From Streptomyces sp. NBC_00663 (lineage in GTDB: Bacteria; Actinomycetota; Actinomycetes; Streptomycetales; Streptomycetaceae), in contig NZ_CP109027.1 in the NCBI RefSeq assembly GCF_036226885.1, positions 496,001 to 560,000 of the forward strand: a DNA stretch of 64,000 bases, given 5' to 3'. The notes under the pieces were generated by a model. The model was not told the origin of the DNA. It saw only the letters and a program-made list of their open reading frames with translations, and ran no database searches. How positions within the stretch are numbered: position 1 is the stretch's first letter; every line of letters begins with the position of its first letter. Made by a program: the position numbers and the translations under genes. Positions 46,028 through 53,892 of this stretch are shown in pieces.

Positions 46028-46270
46028 ATGGTCGCTCTGTCCAACGTCCAGTTCGGCAAGCGGAACGAGGACGTACGCACCGTGCAGAAAGCCCTCATCA
46101 AACGAGGCCACAAGATCCCCGACGGAGCCACCGGCCTCTTCGGCGAACAGACCCGAGCCGCCTACCGCGCCGAACAACTCGCCCAGGGCTTCAAAGGAGC
46201 CGACGCCGACGGCAAACCCGGCCTCACCTCCCTCACCACCCTCGGCCACTTCGCCCACTTCACCGTCGAA
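46028..46270. repeat. 243-bp exact direct repeat, copy 1
   Basis: Identical at every base to 46754-46996. It begins at the ATG and covers the first 81 codons (the peptidoglycan-binding domain) of the transglycosylase gene. Exact identity, including synonymous sites, points to recent duplication or gene conversion. Confidence 0.97.
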
Positions 46271-46744
46271 AACGAGCACGCGTCCACCGACGGGGCGGGC
46301 GCGCTCGCCCTGGCCCGGGTCACCTTCCGCGATCCCGGCGACGAGTCGGGAGAGGCGGCGATGCGGCGCTATGCGCGCAAGGCCTGTCAACTGACCGGCA
46401 TGGACCCGCAGTTCGGTGTCCCGGCGCTCACCACCATCGCCCGGCGCGAGTCCGCCTTCAACCACCCGAAGTTCCGGGTGAACACGACGGACGTCAACGC
46501 GCACGGCCATACCGCCGCCGACGGCCACCCGCTCAACTGCTCCCGGGGCGCGACCCAGTGCATTCCCTCCACGTTCGCCGCGTACCACCAGGCGGGCACC
46601 GCCGACACGCCCTATGACGTGGTCGCCTGCATGTGCGCGACGATCAACTACGTGCGCCACCGCTACCACGTGAACCAGTCCGGCTCGAACTTCGCCGCCC
46701 GCGTCCAGCAGGCCGATCCGCACCGGGCACCCCACGGGTACTAG
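46028..46744 (+). CDS. Lytic-transglycosylase-like enzyme with peptidoglycan-binding domain
   Basis: A 238-residue protein without signal peptide. Residues 1-81 are a PG_binding_1-like domain (KRNEDVRTVQKALIKRGH, GLFGEQTRAAYRAEQL). The C-terminal part has the goose-lysozyme/SLT plan: the catalytic Glu141 in TIARRESAFN, followed by NCSRGATQCIPSTFAAY and YDVVACMCATINYVRHRY, which form the sugar-binding groove. It would cleave glycan strands of peptidoglycan. It is followed after 9 bases, with AGGAG, by the M23 peptidase gene, whose first 243 bases are identical. A long leader of 152 bases separates it from the divergent SARP gene. Confidence 0.9.
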   Translation: MVALSNVQFGKRNEDVRTVQKALIKRGHKIPDGATGLFGEQTRAAYRAEQLAQGFKGADADGKPGLTSLTTLGHFAHFTVENEHASTDGAGALALARVTFRDPGDESGEAAMRRYARKACQLTGMDPQFGVPALTTIARRESAFNHPKFRVNTTDVNAHGHTAADGHPLNCSRGATQCIPSTFAAYHQAGTADTPYDVVACMCATINYVRHRYHVNQSGSNFAARVQQADPHRAPHGY

Positions 46745-46753
46745 GAGTCCCCC

Positions 46754-46996
46754 ATGGTCGCTCTGTCCAACGTCCAGTTCGGCAAGCGGAACGAGGACGT
46801 ACGCACCGTGCAGAAAGCCCTCATCAAACGAGGCCACAAGATCCCCGACGGAGCCACCGGCCTCTTCGGCGAACAGACCCGAGCCGCCTACCGCGCCGAA
46901 CAACTCGCCCAGGGCTTCAAAGGAGCCGACGCCGACGGCAAACCCGGCCTCACCTCCCTCACCACCCTCGGCCACTTCGCCCACTTCACCGTCGAA
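46754..46996. repeat. 243-bp exact direct repeat, copy 2
   Basis: Identical to 46028-46270. It forms the first 81 codons of the M23 peptidase gene. After the last matching base the two genes diverge into different enzymes. Confidence 0.97.
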
Positions 46997-47437
46997 CACG
47001 GGCACTCGCACCCCCCGGCGGGGCCTTCCGGCAAGGGACATGTGGCCTCCCCCGTGCCCGGCCACAAGGTCACCTTCCAGTTCTTCGAGCGCGGCGACTA
47101 CGCCTGGAAGCCCGACGGCGTCGGCCGGCACACCGGGCAGGACTTCGCCGCCAACTCCGGAGTCCCTGTGGTCGCCGTACGCGGCGGCACCATCGCCTGG
47201 TCCAACGGGCAGGGCGGGGCGTACGGCCAGTGGATCGGCCTGCGGGCGGACAACGGCCACATCTACACGTACTGCCATCTCTCGCAGCGCCAGGTGAAGG
47301 CGGGCCAGCGGGTCACCGCCGGGCAGCAGCTCGGCAAGGTGGGCACCACCGGCAACTCCACGGGGCCGCACCTGCACTTCGAGATGTCGAAAGGCTCCTC
47401 GTGGTCCTACGGCAACGTCGCCAAGCCACGCTGGTGA
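46754..47437 (+). CDS. M23 (LytM-like) endopeptidase with peptidoglycan-binding domain
   Basis: A 227-residue protein without signal peptide. Residues 1-81 are the peptidoglycan-binding domain shared exactly with the gene upstream. A short Pro/Gly/His linker precedes the M23 domain, where zinc ligands His126 and Asp130 (GRHTGQDFAAN), the core VPVVAVRGGTIAW and the His206-Leu-His208 (GPHLHFEMS) are all in place, with His175 (YTYCHLSQ) as the further active-site His. It should cut peptide cross-bridges. Together with the transglycosylase it would open both glycan and peptide parts of a wall. It is the second gene of that pair. Confidence 0.93.
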   Translation: MVALSNVQFGKRNEDVRTVQKALIKRGHKIPDGATGLFGEQTRAAYRAEQLAQGFKGADADGKPGLTSLTTLGHFAHFTVEHGHSHPPAGPSGKGHVASPVPGHKVTFQFFERGDYAWKPDGVGRHTGQDFAANSGVPVVAVRGGTIAWSNGQGGAYGQWIGLRADNGHIYTYCHLSQRQVKAGQRVTAGQQLGKVGTTGNSTGPHLHFEMSKGSSWSYGNVAKPRW

Positions 47438-47444
47438 CGTGGTG

Positions 47445-47493
47445 CACCTGAAGGCCCTGGTAGCCCCTGAGGGGCTACCAGGGCCTTCAGGTG
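47445..47493. terminator. Perfect 23-bp hairpin, bidirectional terminator
   Basis: Two exactly complementary arms of 23 bases (47445-47467 and 47471-47493) with a three-base loop lie between the convergent M23 and nuclease-like genes. It begins 7 bases past the M23 stop and ends 8 bases before the other stop. Confidence 0.9.
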
Positions 47494-47501
47494 TGCAGGT
47501 G

Positions 47502-48359
47502 TCAGGAGTCCTCGAAGAGCAGGTCCTCGGAGGGATGCGTCATACGTACGGTCTGGCCGTTCGTGGTCTCCACGACCCGGTGCAGACCGACGCACCGCTC
47601 CCCAGTGGACAGGATGGAGAAGCGGTCCCCGACACCGGCCAGGAAGGCGGGGAAACTCGTCAGCGGCATGTCCAGTTTGAGGTAGTCCACCAGCCGCCGG
47701 AACAGCTTGGGGAGCAGTATGGCCTCGTCCGTCAGCGAGGCCAGGCCGGTGATCTTCGCCCCGGTCGTGGTGACATCGCCGGGCCACAGGCCCCGTCCCG
47801 CTTCCCGGGCCTCCTTGGCCGCGGTGGTCAGCTCCACCCGCAGGCTGGTGAACAGGCTGCGGTAGAACGTCGGGTAGACCAACCCCGTTGTCACCATGTG
47901 GTGGTTGAGGGTCGTCCTCAGCACGGCGGCGTCGACGTCGATCTCCAGGCCGCTGTCCCCGGGCGGTGTTCCGCGCCCGGCCAGGGCGATGCACCGGCCG
48001 TGGACATCGGAACCACGGGTGAGGATGAACCCGGGAACCTGCTCCGGGGTGGTGGCCGTCACGCTCTCGTCCGTGTGCTGGACATCGGTGAAGCCGAGCC
48101 AGTTGATCAGTTCGTCCCGTGCGGCATGGGCGAACTGCAACGGCTGGTGGACACGGTTGGGGCCGTAGTGGGTCTCCAGGGCGTCGATCGCGTCCAGCCG
48201 CAGCGAGGCACGACCCGCCGCGTTGTGTTCGACGGCGCGGCCCAGTCCGCCGCCGACCAGACTCCACTGCGCGGGGTCATCGGCCGTGAAATGCACCGTG
48301 TCCCCGTCCGGTTGGGAGCCCTTGATCTCGTAGAACCCCTTGATGAGCAGCATGGGCAT
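47502..48359 (-). CDS. Staphylococcal-nuclease-like protein
   Basis: A 285-residue protein without signal peptide. Residues 17-63 closely follow the plan of staphylococcal nuclease: PDGDTVHF (as in nuclease DGDTVKL) and LRLDAIDALETH, which places Arg54, Asp59 and Glu62 at the same spacing as nuclease Arg35, Asp40 and Glu43. A later strand VTTGLVYPTFY fits the nuclease GLA.VAYVY strand. Between them lies an insert of about 60 residues that is not in the small enzyme; the third catalytic Arg could not be placed. It likely cleaves DNA or RNA with Ca2+. The ATG at 48359 has GGAGG upstream. It belongs by location to the envelope-attack gene set. Confidence 0.75.
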   Translation of the reverse strand: MPMLLIKGFYEIKGSQPDGDTVHFTADDPAQWSLVGGGLGRAVEHNAAGRASLRLDAIDALETHYGPNRVHQPLQFAHAARDELINWLGFTDVQHTDESVTATTPEQVPGFILTRGSDVHGRCIALAGRGTPPGDSGLEIDVDAAVLRTTLNHHMVTTGLVYPTFYRSLFTSLRVELTTAAKEAREAGRGLWPGDVTTTGAKITGLASLTDEAILLPKLFRRLVDYLKLDMPLTSFPAFLAGVGDRFSILSTGERCVGLHRVVETTNGQTVRMTHPSEDLLFEDS

Positions 48360-48463
48360 GGCGACACCTCCGCAGTGGGTCGGCCCCCACTTCAAATGGT
48401 GCGCCCGGATCAGGAGTTCCGCACCTCAGCGGCAGGCGGTGCGCTGCCGCCGAGAGGTTCCCT

Positions 48464-48483
48464 GTTCAACCGTTCGGTTGAAC
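48464..48483. promoter_or_regulatory. 20-bp perfect palindrome, probable TetR-type operator
   Basis: GTTCAACCGTTCGGTTGAAC has 9-bp arms and a TT centre. The core AACCGTTCGGTT is like many TetR-family sites. It lies in the gap between the nuclease-like gene and the binding-protein gene, 137 bases before the latter's start. Confidence 0.6.
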
Positions 48484-48619
48484 GCGTCTTCCAACTCCCG
48501 GAGTCCGCCTCCCTCCGCACGGACGACGCGCGGACGGGCCGGGCGGCGGCACACTGATCACCGCCCGCGGCGCGCGCCGGGCCCTTCACGCCACCCCCCT
48601 CTCAGAGAGGTCTCCTCGC

Positions 48620-49750
48620 ATGCCCTCTTCTCCCAGCAGACGACATGTCCTCGCCCTCGGCGCCGCGCTCGGCGTGGCCGCCTCCGCGGTCCCGGCCGCC
48701 GCTTCTCCCGGCGCCTCGGGGCGCTCCACCGGCCGCGAGGAGACCCGGTCGCTCGACGAGCTCTACAAGGCCGCCGTGGCGGACGGCGGAAAGCTCGTCG
48801 TCTACGCCGGCGGTGACACCCCCACCCAGCAGGACGGCACCAAGGCCGCCTTCCGGGACCGTTTCCCGGACATCGACCTGACGCTGATCGTCGACTACAG
48901 CAAGTACCACGACGTCCGCGTCGACAACCAGTTCGCGACCGACACCCTGGTCCCCGACGTCGTACAGCTTCAGACCCTCCAGGACTTCGACCGCTGGAAG
49001 CAGCAGGGCCGGCTGCTGCACTACAGGCCCGCGGGGTTCTCGAAGGTCTACGACAAGTTCAGGGATCCGCAGGGCGCGTGGGTGGCCACCGGCGCGATCG
49101 CCTTCAGCTTCCTGTACGGCACGGCGGCCGTCGGGCAGGACGCCCCGCGCACCCCGCAGGAGCTGGTCGACCCGAAGTGGAAGGGCAGGATCGCCTCGTC
49201 GTACCCGCACGACGACGACGCCGTTCTCTACCTGTTCAGCCTCTACGCCCGGCAGTACGGCTGGGACTGGGTGGCCCGACTGGCCGCCCAGGACGTGCGG
49301 TTCGCGCGCGGCAGCAATTCCCCCGGCGATGCCGTCTTCGCCGGGCAGAAGGCGATCGGCATCGGCACGGCGGGCTCGCTGGTCGCCCCGGCGTCGTCGC
49401 CCGCGCGGTTCGTCGTCGCCGACGGGCACCCGTTCATGGGCTGGGGGCAGCGCACGGCCATCCTCAAGCAGGCCAAGAACCCGCTGGCCGCCAAGCTGTT
49501 CCTCAACTGGCAGCTGTCGACCGAGCGGCAGAACAACTCCTTCAACGGATGGTCGGTGCGCACCGACATCGCTCCCCCGGCCGGTCTCAAGCCCCTGTGG
49601 GAGTACCCCGAGGCCCACGTCGACGGCTTCCCCCGCTTCATGGCCGACCGTGCCGAGGTGGAACGCTGGAAGCAGACCTTCGCCCTGTACTTCGGCGAGG
49701 TCGAGGGCGCCCCCACTCCCGGCCGACTGGGACTGCACCCGGGCGCCTGA
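48620..49750 (+). CDS. Orphan extracellular solute-binding protein (ferric-iron type)
   Basis: A 376-residue secreted binding protein. The signal (residues 1-29, SRRHVLALGAALGVAASAVPAAA) looks twin-arginine-like, though the second basic residue is followed by His. The mature part starts with LDELYKAAVADGGKLVVYAGGDTPTQQ and contains YDKFRDPQGAWVATGAIAFSFLYG, typical of AfuA/FbpA or phosphonate-type family 1 binding proteins. No permease or ATPase gene is adjacent. Instead a two-component pair follows, so it may act as a ligand sensor for that pair. This link is inferred from position. Confidence 0.88.
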   Translation: MPSSPSRRHVLALGAALGVAASAVPAAASPGASGRSTGREETRSLDELYKAAVADGGKLVVYAGGDTPTQQDGTKAAFRDRFPDIDLTLIVDYSKYHDVRVDNQFATDTLVPDVVQLQTLQDFDRWKQQGRLLHYRPAGFSKVYDKFRDPQGAWVATGAIAFSFLYGTAAVGQDAPRTPQELVDPKWKGRIASSYPHDDDAVLYLFSLYARQYGWDWVARLAAQDVRFARGSNSPGDAVFAGQKAIGIGTAGSLVAPASSPARFVVADGHPFMGWGQRTAILKQAKNPLAAKLFLNWQLSTERQNNSFNGWSVRTDIAPPAGLKPLWEYPEAHVDGFPRFMADRAEVERWKQTFALYFGEVEGAPTPGRLGLHPGA

Positions 49751-49886
49751 GCCTTGTGCGGCGGTGCGGTGGTTGCGCGGGTTCCTGTCCGGCGTGACGG
49801 CCGCACCGCTCTTCACATGGGTCATACAGGCGGTGGATAGACTCGGTTCTCCTGTCCCGATGGATCTTCCGTCCAGGGGGTTTGCC

Positions 49887-51143
49887 GTGTCCGACCCCGG
49901 CCCCGCGCACACGTTCGCGCCGTTCCGTCGCGGCGGGTTCGGCCCGAGGCAGCTGCCGCACCTGTTGTTCTTCCTGGTCGTCGGTGCCGCGGCCGTGCGC
50001 CTGGCCCGGCTGAACCTCCCCCTGTGCTGGGAGATCGTGACCGTCAGCGCTCTGCTCGCCGTGACGTACGCGGTGGGCCTCGCGCTGGGGAGCAGACTGG
50101 GCCCGCGTGCCCGGCACGTCTGGATCGCCCTCCTCCTGATGCTGTGGGCGGTCCTCGTGTTCCTCACTCCGCCGCCCCTCACCGGCGCCTACGTCTGGTG
50201 TGCCGTGCCGCTGGCCTGTGTGGCGCTGTGCAGCGTCCCGCCCCGGGCCGCCGGTGCGGCGCTGGCCTTGATCACCGCCCTGCTCGTCGGTCAACTGACC
50301 CGTACCGCGGGCGGGTTCGACCCGGAGATGGTGCTGGTCCCGGTGGCAGCGGTGTGGGGCACGGTGGCGCTGTACCGGACCCAGCAGCGCGACGTCGCCG
50401 AGCGCGAGCGTCTCCTGGAGGAACTGCGCGCCACGCGTGACGTCCTGGCGGCCGAGCGGCATCGCAGCGGTGTGCTCGAGGAGCGGGCCCGTATCGCTCG
50501 CGACCTGCACGACACGCTCGCGCAGGACCTGTCCGGCAGTCTGATGCTGTTGCAGGCCGCCGAGCAGGACTGGGCCGAACGGCCCGACGCGGCCCGCGGC
50601 CACGTCCGGGCCGTCGCCGAAGGCCTGGACGCGGGCCTCACCGAGACCCGGCGGATCATCCAGGACCTCGCCTCACCGTCCGTCGCCGAAGCGGGACTTG
50701 AGGGATCCCTGCGGCTGCTGTGCGCCCGGGCGCACCAGCCGGGCGACGCCCCCCAGGTGCGGTTCGGCGCGGTGGGAGACCCAGCGGTCGAGCTGGACGA
50801 ACACACCGAGACCGCCTTGTTCCGGGTCGCCCAGAACGTCGTGGCGAACGTCCGCGACCACGCTCAGGCGACCCGGGCGACGGTGACGCTCCGACGCCTC
50901 CAGGACCGCGTCGAACTGGACGTGTGCGACGACGGTGTCGGCTTCGACCCCGCCCGCGGCGGCGGTCCGCTCCGAGCGGGCCGGGGCTTCGGCCTGCTGG
51001 CCGCCCGAGCGCGCCTGCGCGAGTACGGGGGCGATCTGGAGGTCGTCAGCACGCCAGGGCGCGGCACCCGCATCCGGGCCACGGTTCCGACGCCTGTACG
51101 GCCTCGCGCGCAAGCGCCCCTGTCCGCGGCGGCGGCCCGATGA
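49887..51143 (+). CDS. Sensor histidine kinase (NarL-partner type)
   Basis: A 418-residue kinase of the HisKA_3 class. The N-terminal half has about five membrane segments (about 22-40, 47-66, 75-95, 100-118, 125-145). The dimer helix with phosphorylated His is in EERARIARDLHDTLAQDLSG. The HATPase domain has NVVANVRDHAQATRATV and DVCDDGVGFDPARGGGPLRAGRGFGLLAARARL (N and G boxes). GTG at 49887 is preferred because AGGGGG lies six bases upstream; an ATG at 49860 is in frame. Its stop overlaps the start of the response-regulator gene (ATGA). Confidence 0.93.
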   Translation: MSDPGPAHTFAPFRRGGFGPRQLPHLLFFLVVGAAAVRLARLNLPLCWEIVTVSALLAVTYAVGLALGSRLGPRARHVWIALLLMLWAVLVFLTPPPLTGAYVWCAVPLACVALCSVPPRAAGAALALITALLVGQLTRTAGGFDPEMVLVPVAAVWGTVALYRTQQRDVAERERLLEELRATRDVLAAERHRSGVLEERARIARDLHDTLAQDLSGSLMLLQAAEQDWAERPDAARGHVRAVAEGLDAGLTETRRIIQDLASPSVAEAGLEGSLRLLCARAHQPGDAPQVRFGAVGDPAVELDEHTETALFRVAQNVVANVRDHAQATRATVTLRRLQDRVELDVCDDGVGFDPARGGGPLRAGRGFGLLAARARLREYGGDLEVVSTPGRGTRIRATVPTPVRPRAQAPLSAAAAR

Positions 51144-51787
51144 CGACCCCGACCCGGCGCGTCCTGATCGCCGATGACCACGCGGTCGTACGCGCGGGGC
51201 TGCGCGCCCTGCTGAACGGCACCCCCGACCTCGAAGTGATCGCGGAGGCCGGCACCGGCGAGGAGGCCGTGCGGCTCGCCCTGGCGCTGACACCCGATGT
51301 CGTCCTGATGGACCTGCGCTTCGGAGGCAGGGACGACGGCATCGACGGCGTCGAGGCGATCCGCCGGTTGACCGCCCAGGCTCCGGGTCTGCCGGTGGTG
51401 ATGCTCACCAGCTATTCGGGACGGGCCGACACCGTGCGGGCGCTGGAGGCCGGGGCACGCGGCTATGTCCTCAAGGCCGGTCCGCCGGAAGAGCTCTTCA
51501 GCGCCGTCCGCAGCGCCGCCGAGGGCGGATTCGGGCTCGCGGCGGACCTGGTCGGCGCACTCGTCGGACAGGTCGTCGCCCCGGCGCCCGAACTGACGGG
51601 GCGGGAAAGGGAGGTCGTCCGGTTGATGGCCGACGGCCACAGCAACCGCGCCATCGCGGGCGCCCTGTATCTGAGCGAGGCGACCGTCAAGACACACCTG
51701 GTGCGCGTCTACCGCAAGCTCGGCGTCGACAACCGGGCGGCGGCGGTGGCCGAGGCGGTACGCCGGGGCCTGCTCGAACTCACCTGA
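51140..51787 (+). CDS. NarL/FixJ-family response regulator
   Basis: A 215-residue regulator. The receiver domain shows RVLIADDHAVVRAGLRALL (acidic pocket), the phospho-acceptor Asp in DVVLMDLRFGG, and the Lys in GYVLKAGPPEEL. The LuxR-type HTH is ELTGREREVVRLMADGHSNRAIAGALYLSEATVKTHL. It is made with the kinase upstream by an overlapping start. Target genes are unknown; the adjacent binding protein is a candidate. Confidence 0.95.
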   Translation: MTTPTRRVLIADDHAVVRAGLRALLNGTPDLEVIAEAGTGEEAVRLALALTPDVVLMDLRFGGRDDGIDGVEAIRRLTAQAPGLPVVMLTSYSGRADTVRALEAGARGYVLKAGPPEELFSAVRSAAEGGFGLAADLVGALVGQVVAPAPELTGREREVVRLMADGHSNRAIAGALYLSEATVKTHLVRVYRKLGVDNRAAAVAEAVRRGLLELT

Positions 51788-52200
51788 CCGACCTCCTCCC
51801 GGGGCGGCCCGCGTCGGCGTCGGTCACCCGCCGCACGAGATCCGCCCAGGCGCGCCGCAGCCGCACGGTGGTGACCCGCTCCTCGTCGCACAGCTGGTCC
51901 AGGGTCTCCAGGTCTCCAGGTCCACGAAGGAGAGGAGGGCGTGGGCGAGCAGGGCATGGTCGCCCACGACGTCCGCGCCGGAACACCCCCTACGGGCGAC
52001 CCGCGTTCGACGGGGATCCGGGGCCCAGCGGTGGCGGACCCGAGGTGTACCGGTCGTAGAACTCCCCCTCGACGTCGTCCAGCAGCGCCGGCAGCAGCCC
52101 GTTGCGGTCGCCGTACCGGCGGAACAGCCTGCCTTTCCCGACCCCGGCGACCCACCGGGACGGCGGCGAGGCCGGCGGGTCAGGACCAGGGAGACGGGCA
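51780..52200 (-). pseudogene. Decayed TetR family regulator gene
   Basis: Three different minus-strand frames together give a TetR-like protein. 51990-52200 reads GVGKGRLFRRYGDRNGLLPALLDDVEGEFYDRYTSGPPPLGPG, the usual HTH end and start of the ligand domain. A second frame (about 51900-51990) gives VVGDHALLAHALLSFVDLE. A third (51780-51900) gives LETLDQLCDEERVTTVRLRRAW. At least two frameshifts are needed, and the first half of the HTH is missing. It is broken unless the frameshifts are sequencing errors. Confidence 0.7.
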
Positions 52201-52387
52201 CGCTCGTCCGCCCGCCCCACCGCCGGGCGGGTGATCATGCCGGTCCGCCCATACCAGCGAGCCGGCCGGGCCGGGAAACCCGCCCGCGGTCCGATCCGGT
52301 CTCGGCACTTGGACCTGGGGCCGGTCCGGAGCAGCGGGTCGTGCGGGTGTCCGCTGATAAAATGGGTGCACGCTTCGACTTCGCCGG

Positions 52388-52411
52388 GGCCCGTGCCAAG
52401 GGGTGCGGGCC
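52388..52411. promoter_or_regulatory. Hairpin in the leader of the helicase gene
   Basis: The six-base arms GGCCCG and CGGGCC enclose a 12-base loop, 40 bases before the helicase ATG. A GATAAAAT (about 52358) upstream may be a -10-like element. Such leaders are common in cold-induced helicase genes, but this is only suggestive. Confidence 0.3.
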
Positions 52412-52450
52412 TCCTATCGTTCCGGGGCGCCAGATCAGGAAGGTGCCCCC

Positions 52451-53809
52451 ATGAACGCGCAGCCGTCGAGTCCTGAACCGACCGTGTCGCCCGGACTGCC
52501 TCCGGCCGACTCCTTCGACGCGCTCGGGCTGCCGCCGGACCTGGCGCGGACGATGACCGACCTCGGTGTGACCGAGCCCTTCCCGATCCAGGCGGCCACC
52601 CTGCCCAACGCCCTGGCCGGCCGCAACGTCCTCGGCCGCGCCCGGACCGGATCCGGCAAGACGCTGGCCTTCGGGCTGGCGCTCCTCGTCCGGACCGCGG
52701 GCCTGCGAGCGGACGCCAAGCGGCCGCTCGCGCTGGTCCTGGTGCCGACCCGGGAGCTCGCCCAGCAGGTGAGCGACGCGCTGACCCCGTACGCGCAGAC
52801 CCTCAAGGTGCGGCTGGCGACCGTGGTCGGCGGGCTGTCGATCAACCGGCAGCAGGCGGCGCTGCGGGCCGGGGTCGACGTACTGATCGCGACGCCGGGA
52901 CGGCTCACCGACCTCGTGGAGCGCCGGGACTGCCATCTCGACCAGGTGCGGATCACGGTGCTGGACGAGGCCGACCAGATGTGCGACCTGGGGTTCCTGC
53001 CGCAGGTCACGGAGATCCTGGACCGGGTGCGCCCCGACGGTCAGCGGTTGCTGTTCTCGGCCACGCTCGACCGCAACGTGGACCAGTTGGTGAGCGGCTA
53101 TCTGCATGACCCGGTGCTCGCGTCGGTCGACCCCGCCGCGGGCTCGGTCACCACGATGGAACACCATGTGCTGAACATCCACGCCGCCGACAAGTACGCG
53201 ACCGCGACCGAGATCGCCGCGCGGGACGGCCGGGTCCTGATGTTCCTGGACACCAAGGCCGGCGTGGACCAGTTCACCCGCCATCTCCGGGCGAGCGGCA
53301 TCCGGGCCGCTGCCCTGCACAGCGGGAAGTCGCAGCCGCAGCGCATGCACACGCTGGGCCAGTTCAAGGACGGTGCGATCACCGTGCTGGTGGCCACCAA
53401 CGTCGCCGCGCGCGGCATCCACATCGACACGCTCGACCTCGTCGTCAACGTCGACCCGCCGGCCGACGCCAAGGACTATCTGCACCGCGGTGGCCGCACG
53501 GCTCGCGCCGGGGAGTCCGGGACCGTGGTCACCCTGGTCACGCCCAACCAGCGACGCGACGTGAACCGGATGATGTCCGACGCCGGGATCCGGCCGACGG
53601 TCACCCAGGTGCGCTCCGGCGAGGCGAAGCTGACCGCCATCACCGGCGCGAAGCGCCCGCCGGCCGGGCCGAAGACCACCACCGGCAACGTCCCCTTCCG
53701 TGGCCTCGGCGACCGTACGGGCCGCCCCGCGAAGGAGTCCCGCAAGGCCGCCGAGGCCCGTAAGGCGGCGGAGGCCCGTGCCGCGGCCCGGGTCCGCAGG
53801 GGCCGCTGA
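52451..53809 (+). CDS. DEAD-box ATP-dependent RNA helicase
   Basis: A 452-residue superfamily 2 helicase with all the core motifs in order: Q motif (FPIQAATLPNAL), Walker A (ARTGSGKT), Ia (PTRELAQQ), TPGR, DEAD (VLDEADQM), SAT (LLFSATLD), ATNVAARGI and HRGGRTARAG. The C-terminal tail (about 415-452) is Lys/Arg/Ala-rich and likely binds RNA. It probably unwinds RNA duplexes in ribosome assembly or mRNA decay. The ATG at 52451 has GGAAGG upstream. Confidence 0.97.
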   Translation: MNAQPSSPEPTVSPGLPPADSFDALGLPPDLARTMTDLGVTEPFPIQAATLPNALAGRNVLGRARTGSGKTLAFGLALLVRTAGLRADAKRPLALVLVPTRELAQQVSDALTPYAQTLKVRLATVVGGLSINRQQAALRAGVDVLIATPGRLTDLVERRDCHLDQVRITVLDEADQMCDLGFLPQVTEILDRVRPDGQRLLFSATLDRNVDQLVSGYLHDPVLASVDPAAGSVTTMEHHVLNIHAADKYATATEIAARDGRVLMFLDTKAGVDQFTRHLRASGIRAAALHSGKSQPQRMHTLGQFKDGAITVLVATNVAARGIHIDTLDLVVNVDPPADAKDYLHRGGRTARAGESGTVVTLVTPNQRRDVNRMMSDAGIRPTVTQVRSGEAKLTAITGAKRPPAGPKTTTGNVPFRGLGDRTGRPAKESRKAAEARKAAEARAAARVRRGR

Positions 53810-53892
53810 CCCCGAGCGGTCGCGGAACGCCGTTTTTGCCGGTCCGGCAACGAGTGTGGCGTGACCGGGGCACCAGGGGCGACGGTGGTCCG

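Noticed and set aside
40929..48359. Prophage or phage-tail island
   Set aside because: Lysozyme-, transglycosylase- and peptidase-like genes suggest phage, but no integrase, terminase, portal, capsid, sheath, tube, baseplate or attachment repeat was seen.
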